Assembly: GCF_024160145.1 (NCBI RefSeq)
Contig: NZ_JAMYWQ010000012.1
Location: 62,001 to 126,000 of the forward strand
DNA: 64,000 nt
Direction: 5' to 3'
From: Serratia nevei
GTDB taxonomy: Bacteria > Pseudomonadota > Gammaproteobacteria > Enterobacterales > Enterobacteriaceae
A model generated the notes under the pieces. That model saw only the letters and a list, made by a program, of their open reading frames with translations. It made no database searches and was not told the DNA's origin. Position numbers and translations under genes: made by a program. Below are positions 33,246-44,335 of the stretch, piece after piece (the stretch's first letter is position 1; every line of letters starts with the position of its first letter).

Positions 33246-33896
33246 ATGGAACCCTACAATCCCCCGCAGGACCCGCTGCACATCCTGTATCAGGATGAAC
33301 ACATCATGGTGGTGAACAAGCCCAGCGGCTTGCTGTCGGTGCCCGGCCGCGCGCCGGAAAACAAAGACAGTCTGATGACCCGCATTCAGGCCGATCACCC
33401 GGCCGCCGAGTCGGTGCACCGGCTGGACATGGCCACCAGCGGGGTGATCGTGGTGGCGCTCAACAAGGCCGCCGAGCGCGAGCTGAAGCGTCAGTTTCGC
33501 GAGCGCGAACCAAAGAAATCCTATATCGCCCGCGTTTGGGGGCATATGGAACATGACGAAGGGCTGGTGGATTTACCGCTGATCTGTGACTGGCCGAATC
33601 GGCCGCTGCAAAAGGTCTGTTTTGACACCGGCAAAGCGGCGCAAACGGAGTATCGGGTGCTGTCGCGCGACGCCGACGGCAGCACGCGCGTGATGCTGAC
33701 GCCGATCACCGGCCGCTCGCACCAGCTGCGGGTGCACATGCTGGCGCTGGGACATCCGATCCTCGGCGACGGTTTCTACGCCCCGCCGGCGGCCAAGGCG
33801 ATGGCGCCGCGGCTACAGCTGCATGCGCAAGAGCTGCGCATCACCCACCCCGCCTTCCAGACGCCGATGCACTTTCGCGCCGAGCCGGATTTCTGA
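33246..33896 (+). CDS. rluA: Dual-specificity tRNA/23S rRNA pseudouridine synthase RluA
   Basis: RluA makes pseudouridine 746 in 23S rRNA and 32 in several tRNAs. The 216-residue protein has the RsuA/RluA-family catalytic motif HRLDMATSGV with the catalytic aspartate at residue 61, and ITGRSHQLRVHM further on. The ATG follows GGAGCCAAG. It lies 56 bases after rapA, with a GC hairpin (about 33201-33221) in the gap. Confidence 0.95.
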   Translation: MEPYNPPQDPLHILYQDEHIMVVNKPSGLLSVPGRAPENKDSLMTRIQADHPAAESVHRLDMATSGVIVVALNKAAERELKRQFREREPKKSYIARVWGHMEHDEGLVDLPLICDWPNRPLQKVCFDTGKAAQTEYRVLSRDADGSTRVMLTPITGRSHQLRVHMLALGHPILGDGFYAPPAAKAMAPRLQLHAQELRITHPAFQTPMHFRAEPDF

Positions 33897-33910
33897 GCTC
33901 ATCACCCAGG

Positions 33911-34038
33911 GATACCCTAAATAATTCGAGTTGCAGGAAGGCGGCAACCAAGCGCAGCCCCGGGAGCGTACAAAAAGTACGTGACCGGGGTAAGCGCGGG
34001 CAGCCAACGCACCTGCAGCTCGAAATATGACGCGTATC
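33911..34038. repeat. Palindromic intergenic repeat (enterobacterial MITE-like)
   Basis: This 128-base element lies between the convergent rluA and djlA genes. Its ends are inverted copies: GATACC...TTCGAGTTGCAGG on the left and CCTGCAGCTCGAA...GTATC on the right. A central palindrome, CCCCGGGAGCGTAC then GTACGTGACCGGGG, would make a long hairpin in RNA. The pattern matches, from memory, repeats found at many intergenic sites in Serratia, Yersinia and relatives. The djlA stop codon lies two bases past its right end. Confidence 0.8.
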
Positions 34039-34039
34039 G

Positions 34040-34861
34040 TTATTTGAAGCCTTTCTCGCGTTTGATCAGGTCATACGCCGCCTGGATCTCCTGCGCTTTC
34101 TGCTTGGCCATTTCCATCATCTGCGGCGGCAAGCCTTTCGCCACCAGCTTATCCGGATGGTGTTCACTCATCAGCTTGCGGTAGGCGCGCTTGATGGTGG
34201 CGGCATCGTCGCTGCTGCGCACGCCGAGCACCTTGCACGCATCGTCAAGCGTCGGGCCGCGCTGCGCCTGCTGATAGCTGCCCTGCGAATATCCGCCCTG
34301 CTGACCGCCGCCGAACTGGCGCCCGCCTTCCATCATGCTGAGGAACTGATCGAACTGCGCACGCGATATGCCCAGCTCTTCGGCGATGACGTACAGCACC
34401 TGGCGTTCGTTCGGGTGCAGCGAGCCGTCGGCGAACGCCGCCTGAATCTGAATTTCCAGAAACATCCGAATCAGATCGAAGCGGCCGAAACAGATGCTGC
34501 GGAACTGCTGCAGCGTCTCACGCAGCGGGAACTGGCTCTGCTTGCCCTCGCGGAACGCCTGCTGCGCCGCGGTGCGCGCTTCGCCGTGCAGCTGCAGGCG
34601 GTCCATGAACAGGCTGGCGATCTGGATATCCGCCTCGGTGACGCGTCCTTTGGATTTGGTCAGGTGGCCCATCACCTGAAAAGTGGTGCGGAAAAACAGC
34701 GTTTGCCGCGTTTGCTGGTCGGTGAAGAACCCCCGGCTGCGCTTGTTGCTGCGCGCCGTATCGATCATATGACCGATAATCAGCCCCAGAACTACACCCC
34801 AGAATCCCGCGCCAGACCAGATGGCGACGATGACGCCGAGCAGTTTTCCCCAATACTGCAT
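34040..34861 (-). CDS. djlA: Membrane-anchored DnaJ-like co-chaperone DjlA
   Basis: DjlA is a type III inner-membrane J-protein that stimulates DnaK and modulates the Rcs envelope-stress pathway. The 273-residue protein has an N-terminal membrane segment with the glycine-rich [18 protein letters not shown], a TerB-like central domain, a Gly/Gln-rich linker (about 185-205) and a C-terminal J domain with the HPD motif in SEHHPDKL. The start ATG at 34861 has GAGGAG five bases upstream and aligns with E. coli DjlA; an ATT-like extension to 34879 is not supported. It is divergent from lptD. Confidence 0.96.
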   Translation of the reverse strand: MQYWGKLLGVIVAIWSGAGFWGVVLGLIIGHMIDTARSNKRSRGFFTDQQTRQTLFFRTTFQVMGHLTKSKGRVTEADIQIASLFMDRLQLHGEARTAAQQAFREGKQSQFPLRETLQQFRSICFGRFDLIRMFLEIQIQAAFADGSLHPNERQVLYVIAEELGISRAQFDQFLSMMEGGRQFGGGQQGGYSQGSYQQAQRGPTLDDACKVLGVRSSDDAATIKRAYRKLMSEHHPDKLVAKGLPPQMMEMAKQKAQEIQAAYDLIKREKGFK

Positions 34862-35089
34862 ATACTCCTCAATTATCATGCCGAAAGCCGCCCACTCCCC
34901 TTCGCTTCAGGAAAGGGTGCAGGCGATTTTTCCTAGAATTTGGATTATCATACCTGTCATTTATCTTTGCGCCTAACGACGACGCAAGTAAACGGCTGGA
35001 TTTAGCACTAGCGCAACGCAGATGAGTAATATAGTCTCTGACCGTTTGCCGGACATGACGCCTCTGATGACGGAACACCAAAACCGCGT

Positions 35090-37453
35090 ATGAAAAAAAG
35101 TTTCCCAACACTGCTGGCCACGATGATTTGGACGGCACTCTACAGTCAGCATGCGCTGGCTGATCTGGCCGAGCAATGCATGCTTGGCGTCCCTGTTTAC
35201 GACAAGCCGCTGGTCAGCGGCGATCCAAACAGCCAACCGGTGACCATCAATGCCGATGACTCGCGCGCCGACTACCCGAAAAGCGCCCTGTTCAGCGGCA
35301 ACGTGCGCGTCGAGCAGGGTAACAGCACCCTGACCGCCAAAGAAGTCGAGCTGAACCAAGCGCAAAACCCCGGCCAGACAGAGCCGGTACGCACCGTCAC
35401 CGCCACCGGCGACGTGCACTACAGCGACAATCAGATCAAACTGAAAGGCCCGAAGGCCTGGTCGAACCTGAATACCAAAGATACTGACGTCTATCAAGGC
35501 GACTACCAAATGGTAGGCCGTCAGGGGCGTGGCGACGCCGACAAGATGAAAATGCGCGGCGCCAACCGTTACACCATTCTGGAAAACGGCACCTTTACCT
35601 CCTGTCTGCCGGGCGACGACAGCTGGAGTGTGGTCGGCTCCGAAGTGATCCACGATCGCGAAGAGCAGGTGGCGGAAGTATGGAACGCCCGCTTCCGCAT
35701 CGGCGGCGTGCCGGTGTTCTACAGCCCTTACCTGCAGCTGCCGGTCGGCGACAAGCGCCGTTCCGGCTTCCTGATCCCGAACGCCAAATACGGCAGCAAC
35801 AACGGCTTCGAGTTCATGTTGCCGTACTACTGGAACATCGCGCCAAACTACGACGCCACCATCACGCCGCACTATATGTCCAAGCGCGGCCTGCAGTGGC
35901 AGACCGAGTTCCGTTATCTGGTGCAGCCGGGCCTCGGCCTGATGGAGTTCGACTGGCTGCCGGACGACAAAGAGTACGGCAAAGACAATGACGACAGCAA
36001 ACGCTGGCTGTTCTACTGGAACCACAACGGTGTGATGGATCAGGTGTGGCGCTTCAACGTCGACTACACCAAGGTCAGCGATTACAAATACTTCACCGAT
36101 CTGGACTCCAAGTACGGCTCCACCACCGACGGCTACGCCACGCAGAAATTCAGCCTCGGCTACGCCAACGAGAACTGGAACGCCACGCTGAGCTCCAAGC
36201 AGTTCCAGATCTTCGACAATACCGACCGCACCTGGTCACAGACCTACAAGGTGCAGCCGCAGCTGGATCTGAACTACTACAAAAATGACCTCGGCCCGTT
36301 CGATTTCCATATTTACGGCCAGGCGGCCAAGTTCACCAGCGTCAACCCGTATAGCCCGGACGCCACCCGTCTGCACATGGAGCCGACGCTCAACCTGCCG
36401 CTGACCAACGGCTGGGCCAGCCTGAACACCGAAGCCAAGGTGATGGCGACCCACTACCAGCAGAGTATTCCTGACGGTTTCGCCGCCAACTACAGTATGC
36501 GTAATCCAGGTGCAACGGCACCGACCTTGGATGACTCGGTCAACCGCGTATTGCCGCAGTTCAAGGTCGACGGCAAGCTGGTGTTCGAACGGCCGATGAT
36601 CTGGGCCGAAGGCGCCACCCAGACGCTGGAGCCGCGCGTACAGTATCTGTACGTGCCGTACCGCGACCAGAGCAACATCTACACCTACGACAGCACGCTG
36701 CTGCAGACCGACTACTCCGGCCTGTTCCGCGACCGCACTTACAGCGGCCTGGATCGCATCGCATCGCAGAACCGCGTGTCTACCGGTTTGACCACCCGCA
36801 TCTATGATGACGCGCTGGTGGAACGTTTTAACGCTTCCGTGGGTCAAATCTACTACTTCAGTCGCTCGCGCACCGGCGACCAGATGACGAACTTCGATAA
36901 CAACGATAATACCGGCAGCGTGGCCTGGGCCGGCGATACCTATTGGAAGATCGACGATCGTTGGGGCCTGCGCGGCGGCCTGCAGTACGACACCCGCCTG
37001 AACAGCGTCTCGCTGGGCAACGGCGTGCTGGAGTACCGCCAGGACGCCGAGCGTGTGGTGCAGCTGAACTACCGTTACGCCACGCCGGAATATATCCAGA
37101 CGGCGCTGAACACCAACCAGGTTCCGGCCTACCAGGACGGCATTTCGCAGGTGGGCATCACCGGCAGTTGGCCGATCGCCGATCGTTGGGCAGTGGTCGG
37201 GGCGTATTACTACGACACCCGCGCCAAGCAGTCCGCCGATCAGCTGTTGGGGCTGAAGTACAACACCTGCTGCTGGGCGGTGACCCTGGGCTATGAGCGC
37301 AAGATCACCGACTGGAACACCAGCAACAATACCAGCGTTTACGACAACAGAGTTTCGTTCAACGTCGAACTGCGCGGCCTGAGCAGCGATCATAGTCTCG
37401 GCTCCGCAGAAATGCTGCGCTCCGGCATTCTGCCGTATCAGCGCGCATTCTGA
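35090..37453 (+). CDS. lptD: LPS-assembly outer membrane protein LptD
   Basis: LptD (Imp/OstA) forms with LptE the outer-membrane translocon that places lipopolysaccharide in the outer leaflet. The 787-residue precursor has a signal peptide (about 1-24), an N-terminal periplasmic beta-jellyroll (OstA-like, about 50-160) and a large 26-strand barrel. The four cysteines of the essential inter-domain disulfides are at Cys30, Cys172 and Cys727-Cys728, matching the E. coli pattern. It is followed by surA, whose product helps LptD fold. Confidence 0.97.
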   Translation: MKKSFPTLLATMIWTALYSQHALADLAEQCMLGVPVYDKPLVSGDPNSQPVTINADDSRADYPKSALFSGNVRVEQGNSTLTAKEVELNQAQNPGQTEPVRTVTATGDVHYSDNQIKLKGPKAWSNLNTKDTDVYQGDYQMVGRQGRGDADKMKMRGANRYTILENGTFTSCLPGDDSWSVVGSEVIHDREEQVAEVWNARFRIGGVPVFYSPYLQLPVGDKRRSGFLIPNAKYGSNNGFEFMLPYYWNIAPNYDATITPHYMSKRGLQWQTEFRYLVQPGLGLMEFDWLPDDKEYGKDNDDSKRWLFYWNHNGVMDQVWRFNVDYTKVSDYKYFTDLDSKYGSTTDGYATQKFSLGYANENWNATLSSKQFQIFDNTDRTWSQTYKVQPQLDLNYYKNDLGPFDFHIYGQAAKFTSVNPYSPDATRLHMEPTLNLPLTNGWASLNTEAKVMATHYQQSIPDGFAANYSMRNPGATAPTLDDSVNRVLPQFKVDGKLVFERPMIWAEGATQTLEPRVQYLYVPYRDQSNIYTYDSTLLQTDYSGLFRDRTYSGLDRIASQNRVSTGLTTRIYDDALVERFNASVGQIYYFSRSRTGDQMTNFDNNDNTGSVAWAGDTYWKIDDRWGLRGGLQYDTRLNSVSLGNGVLEYRQDAERVVQLNYRYATPEYIQTALNTNQVPAYQDGISQVGITGSWPIADRWAVVGAYYYDTRAKQSADQLLGLKYNTCCWAVTLGYERKITDWNTSNNTSVYDNRVSFNVELRGLSSDHSLGSAEMLRSGILPYQRAF

Positions 37454-37518
37454 CGCTTTGCAACACTTTGAAAACGAGAACTTTCACCCGCATTTGCGGA
37501 TTACATAATGGGAAATGT

Positions 37519-38820
37519 ATGAAGAACTGGAGAACGCTTATTCTCGGATTGGTGGTTTGCGCCAATGCCGCGTTCGCAGCACCCCAAGAAGTGGATAAAG
37601 TCGCCGCCGTCGTGGATAACGGCGTGGTACTCGAAAGCGACGTCAACGGTCTGTTGCAGTCGGTGAAGCTCAACGCCCAACAGGCCGGCCAACAGCTGCC
37701 GGACGACAAGACGCTGCGCCATCAGATCATCGAACGTCTGATCATGGATAACATCCAGCTGCAGATGGCCAAGAAAATGGGCATCACCGTGTCCGACGCC
37801 GATCTGGACAAGGCGATCGCCAACATCGCCGCACAAAACAAGATGAGCGTCGATCAGCTGCGCAGCCGTCTGTCGTACGAAGGGTTGAACTACAACACCT
37901 ACCGCTCGCAGATCCGCAAAGAGATGCTGATCTCCGAAGTGCGTAACAACGAAGTACGCCGCCGCGTCACCATCCTGCCGCAGGAAGTGGACGCGCTGGC
38001 CAAACAGGTGGGCGAGCAGAACGGCAGCGACACCGAAATGAACATCAGTCACATCCTGATCCCGCTGCCGGAGAACCCGTCGCAGCAGCAGGTCGACAAA
38101 GCGGAAGAGCTGGCTAAACGCCTGGTGGGCGAGATCAACAACGGCGCCGACTTCGGCAAGCTGGCGATCACCTACTCCGCCGACTCTCAGGCGCTGAAAG
38201 GCGGCAACATGGGCTGGGGCAAGCTGCAAGAGATCCCGACCCTGTTCGCGGAACGTCTGGTGAGCGCCAAGAAAGGCGACATCGTCGGGCCAATCCGTTC
38301 CGGCGTCGGCTTCCACATCCTGAAAGTGAACGACATCCGCGGCGCCAGCCAGTCGGTGTCGGTCACCGAAGTGCACGCCCGCCACATCCTGCTGAAACCG
38401 TCGGTGGTGCTGACCGACGATCAGGCACGCGCCAAGCTGCAATCCGTCGCCGAAGCGATCAAGAGCGGCCACGCCAAGTTTGCCGACGAGGCCAAACAGC
38501 TGTCGCAGGATCCGGGTTCCGCCATGCAGGGCGGCGATCTGGGCTGGGCTTCCCCGGACATCTACGATCCGGCCTTCCGCGATGCACTGCTGAAGCTGAG
38601 CAAGGGTGAAATCAGCGCGCCGGTCCACTCCTCCTTCGGTTGGCACCTGATCCAGCTGCTGGATACCCGTCAGGTGGATAAGACCGACGCCGCGCAAAAA
38701 GATCGCGCATACCGCATGCTGTTCAACCGTAAGTTCGCCGAAGAAGCGCAGACCTGGATGCAGGAACAGCGCGCCCAGGCTTACGTGAAGATCCTCGATG
38801 GCAGCGATGCACAACAATAA
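37519..38820 (+). CDS. surA: Periplasmic chaperone and peptidyl-prolyl isomerase SurA
   Basis: SurA is the main periplasmic chaperone for outer-membrane barrels, including LptD. From the ATG at 37519 the protein is 433 residues: a signal peptide ending ANAAFA, an N-terminal chaperone domain, two parvulin domains (about 175-275 and 285-385, each with the H-I-L...F and GF/SFGWHI-type motifs) and a short C-terminal helix. The start was chosen because it gives a proper signal peptide; the frame opens further up to 37468. It overlaps pdxA. Confidence 0.96.
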   Translation: MKNWRTLILGLVVCANAAFAAPQEVDKVAAVVDNGVVLESDVNGLLQSVKLNAQQAGQQLPDDKTLRHQIIERLIMDNIQLQMAKKMGITVSDADLDKAIANIAAQNKMSVDQLRSRLSYEGLNYNTYRSQIRKEMLISEVRNNEVRRRVTILPQEVDALAKQVGEQNGSDTEMNISHILIPLPENPSQQQVDKAEELAKRLVGEINNGADFGKLAITYSADSQALKGGNMGWGKLQEIPTLFAERLVSAKKGDIVGPIRSGVGFHILKVNDIRGASQSVSVTEVHARHILLKPSVVLTDDQARAKLQSVAEAIKSGHAKFADEAKQLSQDPGSAMQGGDLGWASPDIYDPAFRDALLKLSKGEISAPVHSSFGWHLIQLLDTRQVDKTDAAQKDRAYRMLFNRKFAEEAQTWMQEQRAQAYVKILDGSDAQQ

Positions 38821-39799
38821 GCGCGTCGTCATTACCCCCGGCGAACCCGCCGGGGTAGGGCCGGATTTGGTGGCAGCGCTGGCACAACAGGATTGGCCTG
38901 TTGAGCTGGTGGTGTGCGCCGATCCGGCCCTGCTGCTTGAACGCGCCCAGCGCTTGGGCCTGCCGCTGACGCTGCGCGACTACCAGCCGCAGCAACCGGC
39001 CGAAGCGCAACGCGCCGGCACGCTGACCGTGCTGCCGGTGCCGCTCGCTCACCCGGTCACCGCCGGGGAGCTGAACGTCGGCAACAGCGCCTACGTGGTG
39101 GAAACTCTGGCACGCGCCTGCGACGGCTGCCTGAACGGCGAATTCGCCGCGCTGATCACCGGCCCGGTGAACAAGGGCGTGATCAACGACGCCGGCGTGC
39201 CGTTTATCGGCCATACCGAATTCTTTGCCGATCGCAGCCGCTGCGATCGCGTGGTGATGATGCTCGCGACCGAAGAGCTGCGCGTGGCGCTGGCGACCAC
39301 CCACCTGCCGCTGCTGGCGGTGCCGGGCGCCATCACCCAACAGAGCCTGTTCGAAGTCATCCGCATCCTCGACCACGATCTGAAAACCAAATTTGGCATC
39401 GCCCGGCCGCACATTTACGTTTGCGGTCTGAACCCCCACGCCGGGGAAGGCGGCCATATGGGGCACGAAGAGATAGACACCATCATCCCGGCGCTCGATG
39501 CGCTGCGCGCTGACGGCATCCATCTTGTCGGCCCGCTGCCGGCGGACACCCTGTTCCAGCCCAAATATCTGCAAGATGCCGATGCGGTGCTGGCGATGTA
39601 TCACGATCAGGGGCTGCCGGTGCTAAAATACCAAGGGTTCGGCCGCGCGGTGAATATCACCCTCGGTTTGCCTTTCATACGCACCTCGGTCGACCACGGT
39701 ACCGCTCTGGAACTGGCCGGCACCGGCACCGCCGATGTCGGCAGTTTCCAAACGGCCCTGAATCTCGCCATTAAAATGATAATTAATTGTAATGAATAA
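38807..39799 (+). CDS. pdxA: 4-hydroxythreonine-4-phosphate dehydrogenase PdxA
   Basis: PdxA oxidises 4-phosphohydroxy-L-threonine in the pyridoxal 5'-phosphate pathway. The family motifs [11 protein letters not shown] near the N-terminus, [13 protein letters not shown] and the metal-binding [12 protein letters not shown] near the C-terminus are present. I set the start at the ATG at 38807 (330 residues, MHNNKRVV), inside the surA end; an ATG at 38798 adds three residues and cannot be excluded. The end overlaps rsmA by eight bases, so translation along surA-pdxA-rsmA is coupled. Confidence 0.94.
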   Translation: MHNNKRVVITPGEPAGVGPDLVAALAQQDWPVELVVCADPALLLERAQRLGLPLTLRDYQPQQPAEAQRAGTLTVLPVPLAHPVTAGELNVGNSAYVVETLARACDGCLNGEFAALITGPVNKGVINDAGVPFIGHTEFFADRSRCDRVVMMLATEELRVALATTHLPLLAVPGAITQQSLFEVIRILDHDLKTKFGIARPHIYVCGLNPHAGEGGHMGHEEIDTIIPALDALRADGIHLVGPLPADTLFQPKYLQDADAVLAMYHDQGLPVLKYQGFGRAVNITLGLPFIRTSVDHGTALELAGTGTADVGSFQTALNLAIKMIINCNE

Positions 39800-40610
39800 C
39801 AGAGTCCACCAAGGGCACTTTGCCCGCAAACGCTTTGGACAAAACTTTTTAACCGATCAGTTTGTCATCGATAGCATTGTCTCCGCCATTCACCCGCAGC
39901 CGGGCGAAGCGGTGGTCGAGATCGGCCCCGGCCTCGGTGCCCTGACCGAGCCGGTCGGCGCACGCATGGACCGCATGACGGTGATCGAACTGGACCGCGA
40001 TCTGGCCACCCGGCTGGAGAACCACCCGCGGCTGAAAGACAAGCTGACCATCCACCAGCAGGACGCCATGACGGTGAATTTCGCCGAACTGGCCGAGGAA
40101 GCTGGCCAACCGCTGCGCGTATTTGGTAACCTGCCGTACAATATTTCGACGCCGCTGATGTTCCACCTTTTCAGCTATACTCAGGCAATCCGCGACATGC
40201 ACTTTATGTTGCAAAAAGAGGTGGTCAACCGTCTGGTGGCCGGCCCGAACAGCAAGGCCTACGGGCGTTTGACCGTGATGGCGCAGTACTACTGCAACGT
40301 CATTCCGGTGCTGGAAGTGCCGCCGACCGCGTTCGCGCCGCCGCCGAAGGTCGATTCCGCCGTGGTGCGCCTGGTGCCGCACAGCGTGCTGCCGAACCCG
40401 GTGGGCGACGTGCGCATGCTGAGCCGCATCACCACGCAGGCGTTCAACCAGCGGCGGAAAACCATCCGCAATAGCCTGGGCGACCTGTTCACGCCGGAGC
40501 AGCTGACGGAGCTGGGCGTCGATCCTTCGCTCAGAGCAGAAAATATTTCTGTGGCGCAGTACTGTAAGCTGGCGAACTGGCTGTCAGCCAATCCGACGCC
40601 GCAGCAATAA
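39792..40610 (+). CDS. rsmA: 16S rRNA dimethyladenosine transferase RsmA (KsgA)
   Basis: RsmA dimethylates A1518 and A1519 of 16S rRNA late in small-subunit assembly; its loss gives kasugamycin resistance. The 272-residue protein has the SAM motif [11 protein letters not shown] and the catalytic motif NLPYNIS, and begins with the typical [12 protein letters not shown]. It overlaps the pdxA stop and is followed by apaG after 12 bases. Confidence 0.97.
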   Translation: MNNRVHQGHFARKRFGQNFLTDQFVIDSIVSAIHPQPGEAVVEIGPGLGALTEPVGARMDRMTVIELDRDLATRLENHPRLKDKLTIHQQDAMTVNFAELAEEAGQPLRVFGNLPYNISTPLMFHLFSYTQAIRDMHFMLQKEVVNRLVAGPNSKAYGRLTVMAQYYCNVIPVLEVPPTAFAPPPKVDSAVVRLVPHSVLPNPVGDVRMLSRITTQAFNQRRKTIRNSLGDLFTPEQLTELGVDPSLRAENISVAQYCKLANWLSANPTPQQ

Positions 40611-40622
40611 GGAGTTGTTGTC

Positions 40623-41000
40623 ATGATCGATTCGCCCCGCGTGTGTATTCAGGTTCAGAGCATCTATGTGGAATCACAGTCGATCCCTGAAGAAGAGCGT
40701 TACGTCTTCGCCTATACCATCACCATCCGCAATCTGGGGCGGACCGACGTGCAACTGCTGGGCCGCTACTGGCTGATCACCAACAGCAACGGCCGCCAAA
40801 CCGAAGTTCAGGGTGAAGGCGTGATCGGCGAACAGCCCGTCATTCCGCCCGGCGGAGAGTTTCAGTACACCAGCGGCGCCATTCTGGAAACGCCGCTGGG
40901 CACCATGGAAGGCCATTACGAAATGGTGGACCATCAGGGTCAGCCGTTCCGCACCGCTATTCCCGTGTTTCGCTTAGCCATTCCAACGCTGATCCATTAA
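40623..41000 (+). CDS. apaG: ApaG protein
   Basis: ApaG is a small single-domain protein with a fibronectin type III-like fold; its cellular role is not settled. The 125-residue product shows the family block [24 protein letters not shown] and the GEFQYTSG region, at the usual length. It sits between rsmA and apaH with tiny gaps (12 and 2 bases), as in other enterobacteria. Confidence 0.95.
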   Translation: MIDSPRVCIQVQSIYVESQSIPEEERYVFAYTITIRNLGRTDVQLLGRYWLITNSNGRQTEVQGEGVIGEQPVIPPGGEFQYTSGAILETPLGTMEGHYEMVDHQGQPFRTAIPVFRLAIPTLIH

Positions 41001-41002
41001 TT

Positions 41003-41854
41003 ATGTCGACATACCTTATCGGCGACGTTCACGGCTGTTTCGATGAACTGAAGTCGCTGCTGGCTCAGGCTGCTTTCGATCCCGAGCGCGATCAACTGTG
41101 GCTGACCGGCGATCTGGTGGCGCGCGGCCCCGCCTCGCTGGACGTGCTGCGCTACGTGCGCTCGCTCGGCCCGGCGGTGCGCATGGTGCTGGGCAACCAC
41201 GATCTGCACCTGCTGGCGGTGTACGCCGGCATCAGCCGCAACAAACCCAAAGATCGCATCACCCCGCTGCTGGAGGCGCCGGACGCCGACGAGCTGATCA
41301 ACTGGCTGCGCCGCCAACCGGTGCTGCAGGTGGACGATGAGCAAAAGCTGGTGATGGCCCACGCCGGCATCACCCCGCAGTGGGATATCGACACCGCGAA
41401 AATGTGCGCGCGCGAAGTGGAAGCGGTATTGAGCAGCGACAGCTACCCGCTGTTCCTCGACGCCATGTACGGCGACATGCCGAACAACTGGGCGCCGGAG
41501 CTGAGCGGCCTGGCGCGTCTGCGTTTCAGCACCAATGCATTCACGCGCATGCGCTACTGCTTCCCCAACGGCCAGCTCGACATGATCTGCAAAGATGCGC
41601 CGGGCACAGCACCCGCGCCGCTGAAGCCGTGGTTCGAGCTGCCGCGCCTGGTCGATCCGGAATACACCATCGTCTTCGGCCACTGGGCCTCGCTGGAAGG
41701 CAAGGGCACGCCGGAAGGCGTGATCGGGCTGGATACCGGCTGTTGCTGGGGTGGCGATTTGACGATGCTGCGCTGGGAAGACCGCCGTTACTTCACGCAG
41801 CCCGCCAACCGTGGCGAGGCACCTGACCACGCCGGCAGATTGGCCGCGTCCTGA
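41003..41854 (+). CDS. apaH: Bis(5'-nucleosyl)-tetraphosphatase, symmetrical, ApaH
   Basis: ApaH hydrolyses Ap4A to two ADP and also removes Np4 caps from RNA. The 283-residue protein has the metallophosphatase motifs [10 protein letters not shown] (residues 8-17), GDLVARGP and GNHDLHLL, with the expected metal-binding Asp and His residues. It ends the lptD-surA-pdxA-rsmA-apaG-apaH cluster. Confidence 0.97.
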   Translation: MSTYLIGDVHGCFDELKSLLAQAAFDPERDQLWLTGDLVARGPASLDVLRYVRSLGPAVRMVLGNHDLHLLAVYAGISRNKPKDRITPLLEAPDADELINWLRRQPVLQVDDEQKLVMAHAGITPQWDIDTAKMCAREVEAVLSSDSYPLFLDAMYGDMPNNWAPELSGLARLRFSTNAFTRMRYCFPNGQLDMICKDAPGTAPAPLKPWFELPRLVDPEYTIVFGHWASLEGKGTPEGVIGLDTGCCWGGDLTMLRWEDRRYFTQPANRGEAPDHAGRLAAS

Positions 41855-41898
41855 AAACATAAAGGCGACCTTGGGCCGCCTTGGTGCTCTTTACCGCC

Positions 41899-42218
41899 TT
41901 ATGCTCCAATCACCCCGCCATCTTCACGCGTGATCATCAACACCGATGAACGCGGGCGCGAGCTGTTGTTCGGGAAGTGCGAATCGCCCTCTTCTCCCGG
42001 GTGCTGCACGTCGACGAACATCGTCTTGTCGTCCGGAGCGAAAGTGATGCCGGTCAGCTCGCAGGACTTCGGCCCCACCATGAAACGGCGAATTAGCCGC
42101 TGACCGGATCGCCCACCAACAGCTGGTTGTTGCCCTGCCCGACCTAATCGCCCTTGTTGCTGTACTTGCCATCGGCGAGGATCCACAGGTGGCCGGGGCG
42201 CTCGGAGTTGGGCTTCAT
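41899..42218 (-). pseudogene. Remnant of a PhoX-family phosphatase gene
   Basis: The minus strand encodes the last 100 or so residues of a PhoX/DUF839-type alkaline phosphatase. The blocks GHLWILADGKYSNKGD, GQGNNQLLVGDP, RRFMVGPKSCELTGITFAPD, KTMFVDVQHPGE and SSVLMITREDGGVIGA follow in family order, but they are split over two frames. An in-frame TAG follows KYSNKGD, and a one-base loss near 42097 shifts the frame where GEIRRFMVG would be expected. The N-terminal several hundred residues are missing. It is therefore a broken and truncated gene, left between apaH and folA. Confidence 0.8.
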
Positions 42219-42261
42219 ACTAATCAGGTAATGTGACGGAAAGGTTACGCCCGGCAGGCGC

Positions 42262-42296
42262 AAAAAGACCGGGGGCGCAATTGCTTGCGCCCCCGG
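42262..42296 (-). terminator. Rho-independent terminator after folA
   Basis: A perfect 12-bp stem CCGGGGGCGCAA / TTGCGCCCCCGG with a 4-base loop is followed on the minus strand by TCTTTTTG, 25 bases after the folA stop. Confidence 0.9.
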
Positions 42297-42320
42297 GGAG
42301 AGTTGGCTAACGCGCTGAAA

Positions 42321-42803
42321 TCAACGGCGCTGCAGGATTTCGAAGCAGTAGCTGTGCGAATTCAGATCGTCGGCGTCGTGGAACTCGCTGAACGTGGTTT
42401 CCCACTCGTCCGGCTCGTAATCCGGGAAGTGAGTATCGCCGCCGACCTCGGCGTCGATGTGCGTCAGGTACAGACGATCGGCGCGCGGCAGCAGCTGGGT
42501 ATAGATGCGCCCACCGCCGATCACCATCACTTCTTCCACGTCGCCGGCGGCGGCCAACGCCTCATCCAGCGAGGTCACCCAGGTCACCCCGGCGGCACTG
42601 CCCGGACGGCTGCTCAAAACGATATTGTGGCGGCCCGGCAGCGGGCGGCCAATGGACTCGAAGGTCTTGCGGCCCATAATAACCGGCTTATTCAACGTGT
42701 TGCGTTTAAACCACGCCAGGTCCGCCGGCAGGTGCCACGGCATGGCGTTTTCCATGCCAATAACGCGATCCGCCGCCAAGGCAGCGATCAGGCTGATAAT
42801 CAT
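42321..42803 (-). CDS. folA: Dihydrofolate reductase
   Basis: FolA reduces dihydrofolate to tetrahydrofolate with NADPH and is the target of trimethoprim. The 160-residue protein (E. coli 159) begins [23 protein letters not shown]-like, with the catalytic acidic residue in the DLAWFKRNT segment, the NADPH-binding GRKTFESIG and [10 protein letters not shown] blocks. The stop is followed by a strong terminator. In E. coli folA also lies between apaH and kefC. Confidence 0.97.
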   Translation of the reverse strand: MIISLIAALAADRVIGMENAMPWHLPADLAWFKRNTLNKPVIMGRKTFESIGRPLPGRHNIVLSSRPGSAAGVTWVTSLDEALAAAGDVEEVMVIGGGRIYTQLLPRADRLYLTHIDAEVGGDTHFPDYEPDEWETTFSEFHDADDLNSHSYCFEILQRR

Positions 42804-42946
42804 TGTTTAACCCTGTGTAGGCAGCAAAATTGGTGACACTATACGTAAAGGCCTGAGTGCCGTCGATAGGCTAATCGAGCAAGATGAATATATAAGATAG
42901 CTCTTATCAGCATATCTAATAACCAACGATCTCCCGCCGGGAGATT

Positions 42947-43411
42947 TCACACGCCGGGGCGTTTGCGGTACAGCCACAGGCCCGGCAACGACAGGCCGAT
43001 CGACAACGCGCCGACGATAAAACTGGCCTTGAGGAAGTTGGTGATCATGGTCTCCATCAAGGCTTCGCTGTAGCCGAGATGCGAGATCTCTACCACAGTT
43101 ATCATCGCGGTATAGGCGGAAATGCCGGGGAACATCGGGATCACCGCCGCCACGGTGAACACCTTCGGGTGCGCCAGCAGCCAGCGCGACCAGTAGATGC
43201 CGATGATGCCGATCAGGATCGCCGCCAGCAGCGAGGCCCACTCGATATTCATGCCGCCGTGCATCATCAGCATGCGCGAGCCGCGCCCGATTGCGCCGAG
43301 CAACGCGCAATAGCGCAGCGCGCGCAGCGGCACGTTGAACACCATGGCGAAGCCCAGCGCCGGCACCGCCGCCAACAGCATCTCCTGCAACAAGGCCCAC
43401 AACAGGCTCAT
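42947..43411 (-). CDS. yjjB: Threonine/serine exporter-like membrane protein YjjB
   Basis: YjjB is the smaller, C-terminal half of a split ThrE-type exporter; with YjjP it has been linked to succinate export in E. coli. From the ATG at 43411 it has 154 residues and about four membrane segments, with [14 protein letters not shown]-like family sequence ([14 protein letters not shown]) in the middle. The ATG overlaps the yjjP stop (ATGA, 43408-43411) and has GGGGGTGG upstream; a GTG at 43432 is an alternative start. Confidence 0.92.
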   Translation of the reverse strand: MSLLWALLQEMLLAAVPALGFAMVFNVPLRALRYCALLGAIGRGSRMLMMHGGMNIEWASLLAAILIGIIGIYWSRWLLAHPKVFTVAAVIPMFPGISAYTAMITVVEISHLGYSEALMETMITNFLKASFIVGALSIGLSLPGLWLYRKRPGV

Positions 43412-44208
43412 GACCACCCCCGCAGATCCCACAGCGACATCGCCATCACCACCCCGATGCAGGTCGCCAGCGTCAGCAGGCTGGCCATCGCCCAGCGCGC
43501 CAGCCCGGTATTGACGTGCCCCTTGAACATGTCGGCCACCGCATTGATCAGCGGGAAGCCCGGCACCAGCAGCAGCACGCTGGCGGCCATCGCCACGCTC
43601 GAGGTGTCTTTAAACGCCGGCAGGCGCAGCAGCAGTCCGGAGATCGAGGTAGCGACAAACGCCGTCAGGCAAAAATTGATCAGCGGATTCATATGACGGG
43701 CGGTGAGGATCTGGCGCACCAGCATCGCCGTGCCGCTGGCGATAAAGGTCACCAGGAAGGCGTCGCCGCCGCCGCCGTTGAGCATGCTGAAGCACCCACA
43801 GGACAACCCCACCATCAGCACCACCAGGGCGCGCGGGTAGCGCAACGGCCGGATCCTGTCGAAACGGCGCGCCACGTCGTGCGCATCCGCCAGGTGGTGC
43901 TCGGCGAGGATCACGATATGCTGCACTTCGGTCACCACCTGCATATTGATGCCGCGATCGACGTTCTTGCGGGTAGTGGTCAGGCAGGCGCCGTGGCTGA
44001 GGGTGGTCAGCACCACCGCATTGGCGGAGATCGAGCTTTCCACGCTATCCATCCCCAGCGCCAGCCCCAGACGGGTCGACAGCTGTTCCACCACCGTGCT
44101 CTCGGCACCGTGCTGCAACAGCAGCAGCGCGCATTGAATGCACAGGCGAGTAATTTCGCGCTGTTGCCGGTGCGGCTCCGGCAGGTCTGTGGCGTTAGTC
44201 TGCTGCAT
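43408..44208 (-). CDS. yjjP: Threonine/serine exporter family protein YjjP
   Basis: YjjP is the larger, N-terminal part of the split ThrE-type exporter (DUF1212/ThrE domain). The 266-residue protein has an extended cytoplasmic N-terminal region containing [18 protein letters not shown], then about five membrane segments including [20 protein letters not shown]. It is translationally coupled to yjjB. Its partner and operon structure match E. coli yjjPB, but there the pair lies near dnaTC. Confidence 0.93.
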   Translation of the reverse strand: MQQTNATDLPEPHRQQREITRLCIQCALLLLQHGAESTVVEQLSTRLGLALGMDSVESSISANAVVLTTLSHGACLTTTRKNVDRGINMQVVTEVQHIVILAEHHLADAHDVARRFDRIRPLRYPRALVVLMVGLSCGCFSMLNGGGGDAFLVTFIASGTAMLVRQILTARHMNPLINFCLTAFVATSISGLLLRLPAFKDTSSVAMAASVLLLVPGFPLINAVADMFKGHVNTGLARWAMASLLTLATCIGVVMAMSLWDLRGWS

Positions 44209-44335
44209 GGTGCTCCGTCGCTGGCGATAGATGAATAATTATCATAGAGCCTAACAATACCTCATTGGGTTGATGCGCATCAGAAGAAGCGGCGTTATTA
44301 TCGCCAGAATTCTGCCTTTTGCGCGAGACGCTCCC

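Noticed and set aside
41855-41898. Hairpin AAGGCG / CGCCTT after apaH as a terminator
   Set aside because: The stem is imperfect and the following T content is scattered; not strong enough to list.
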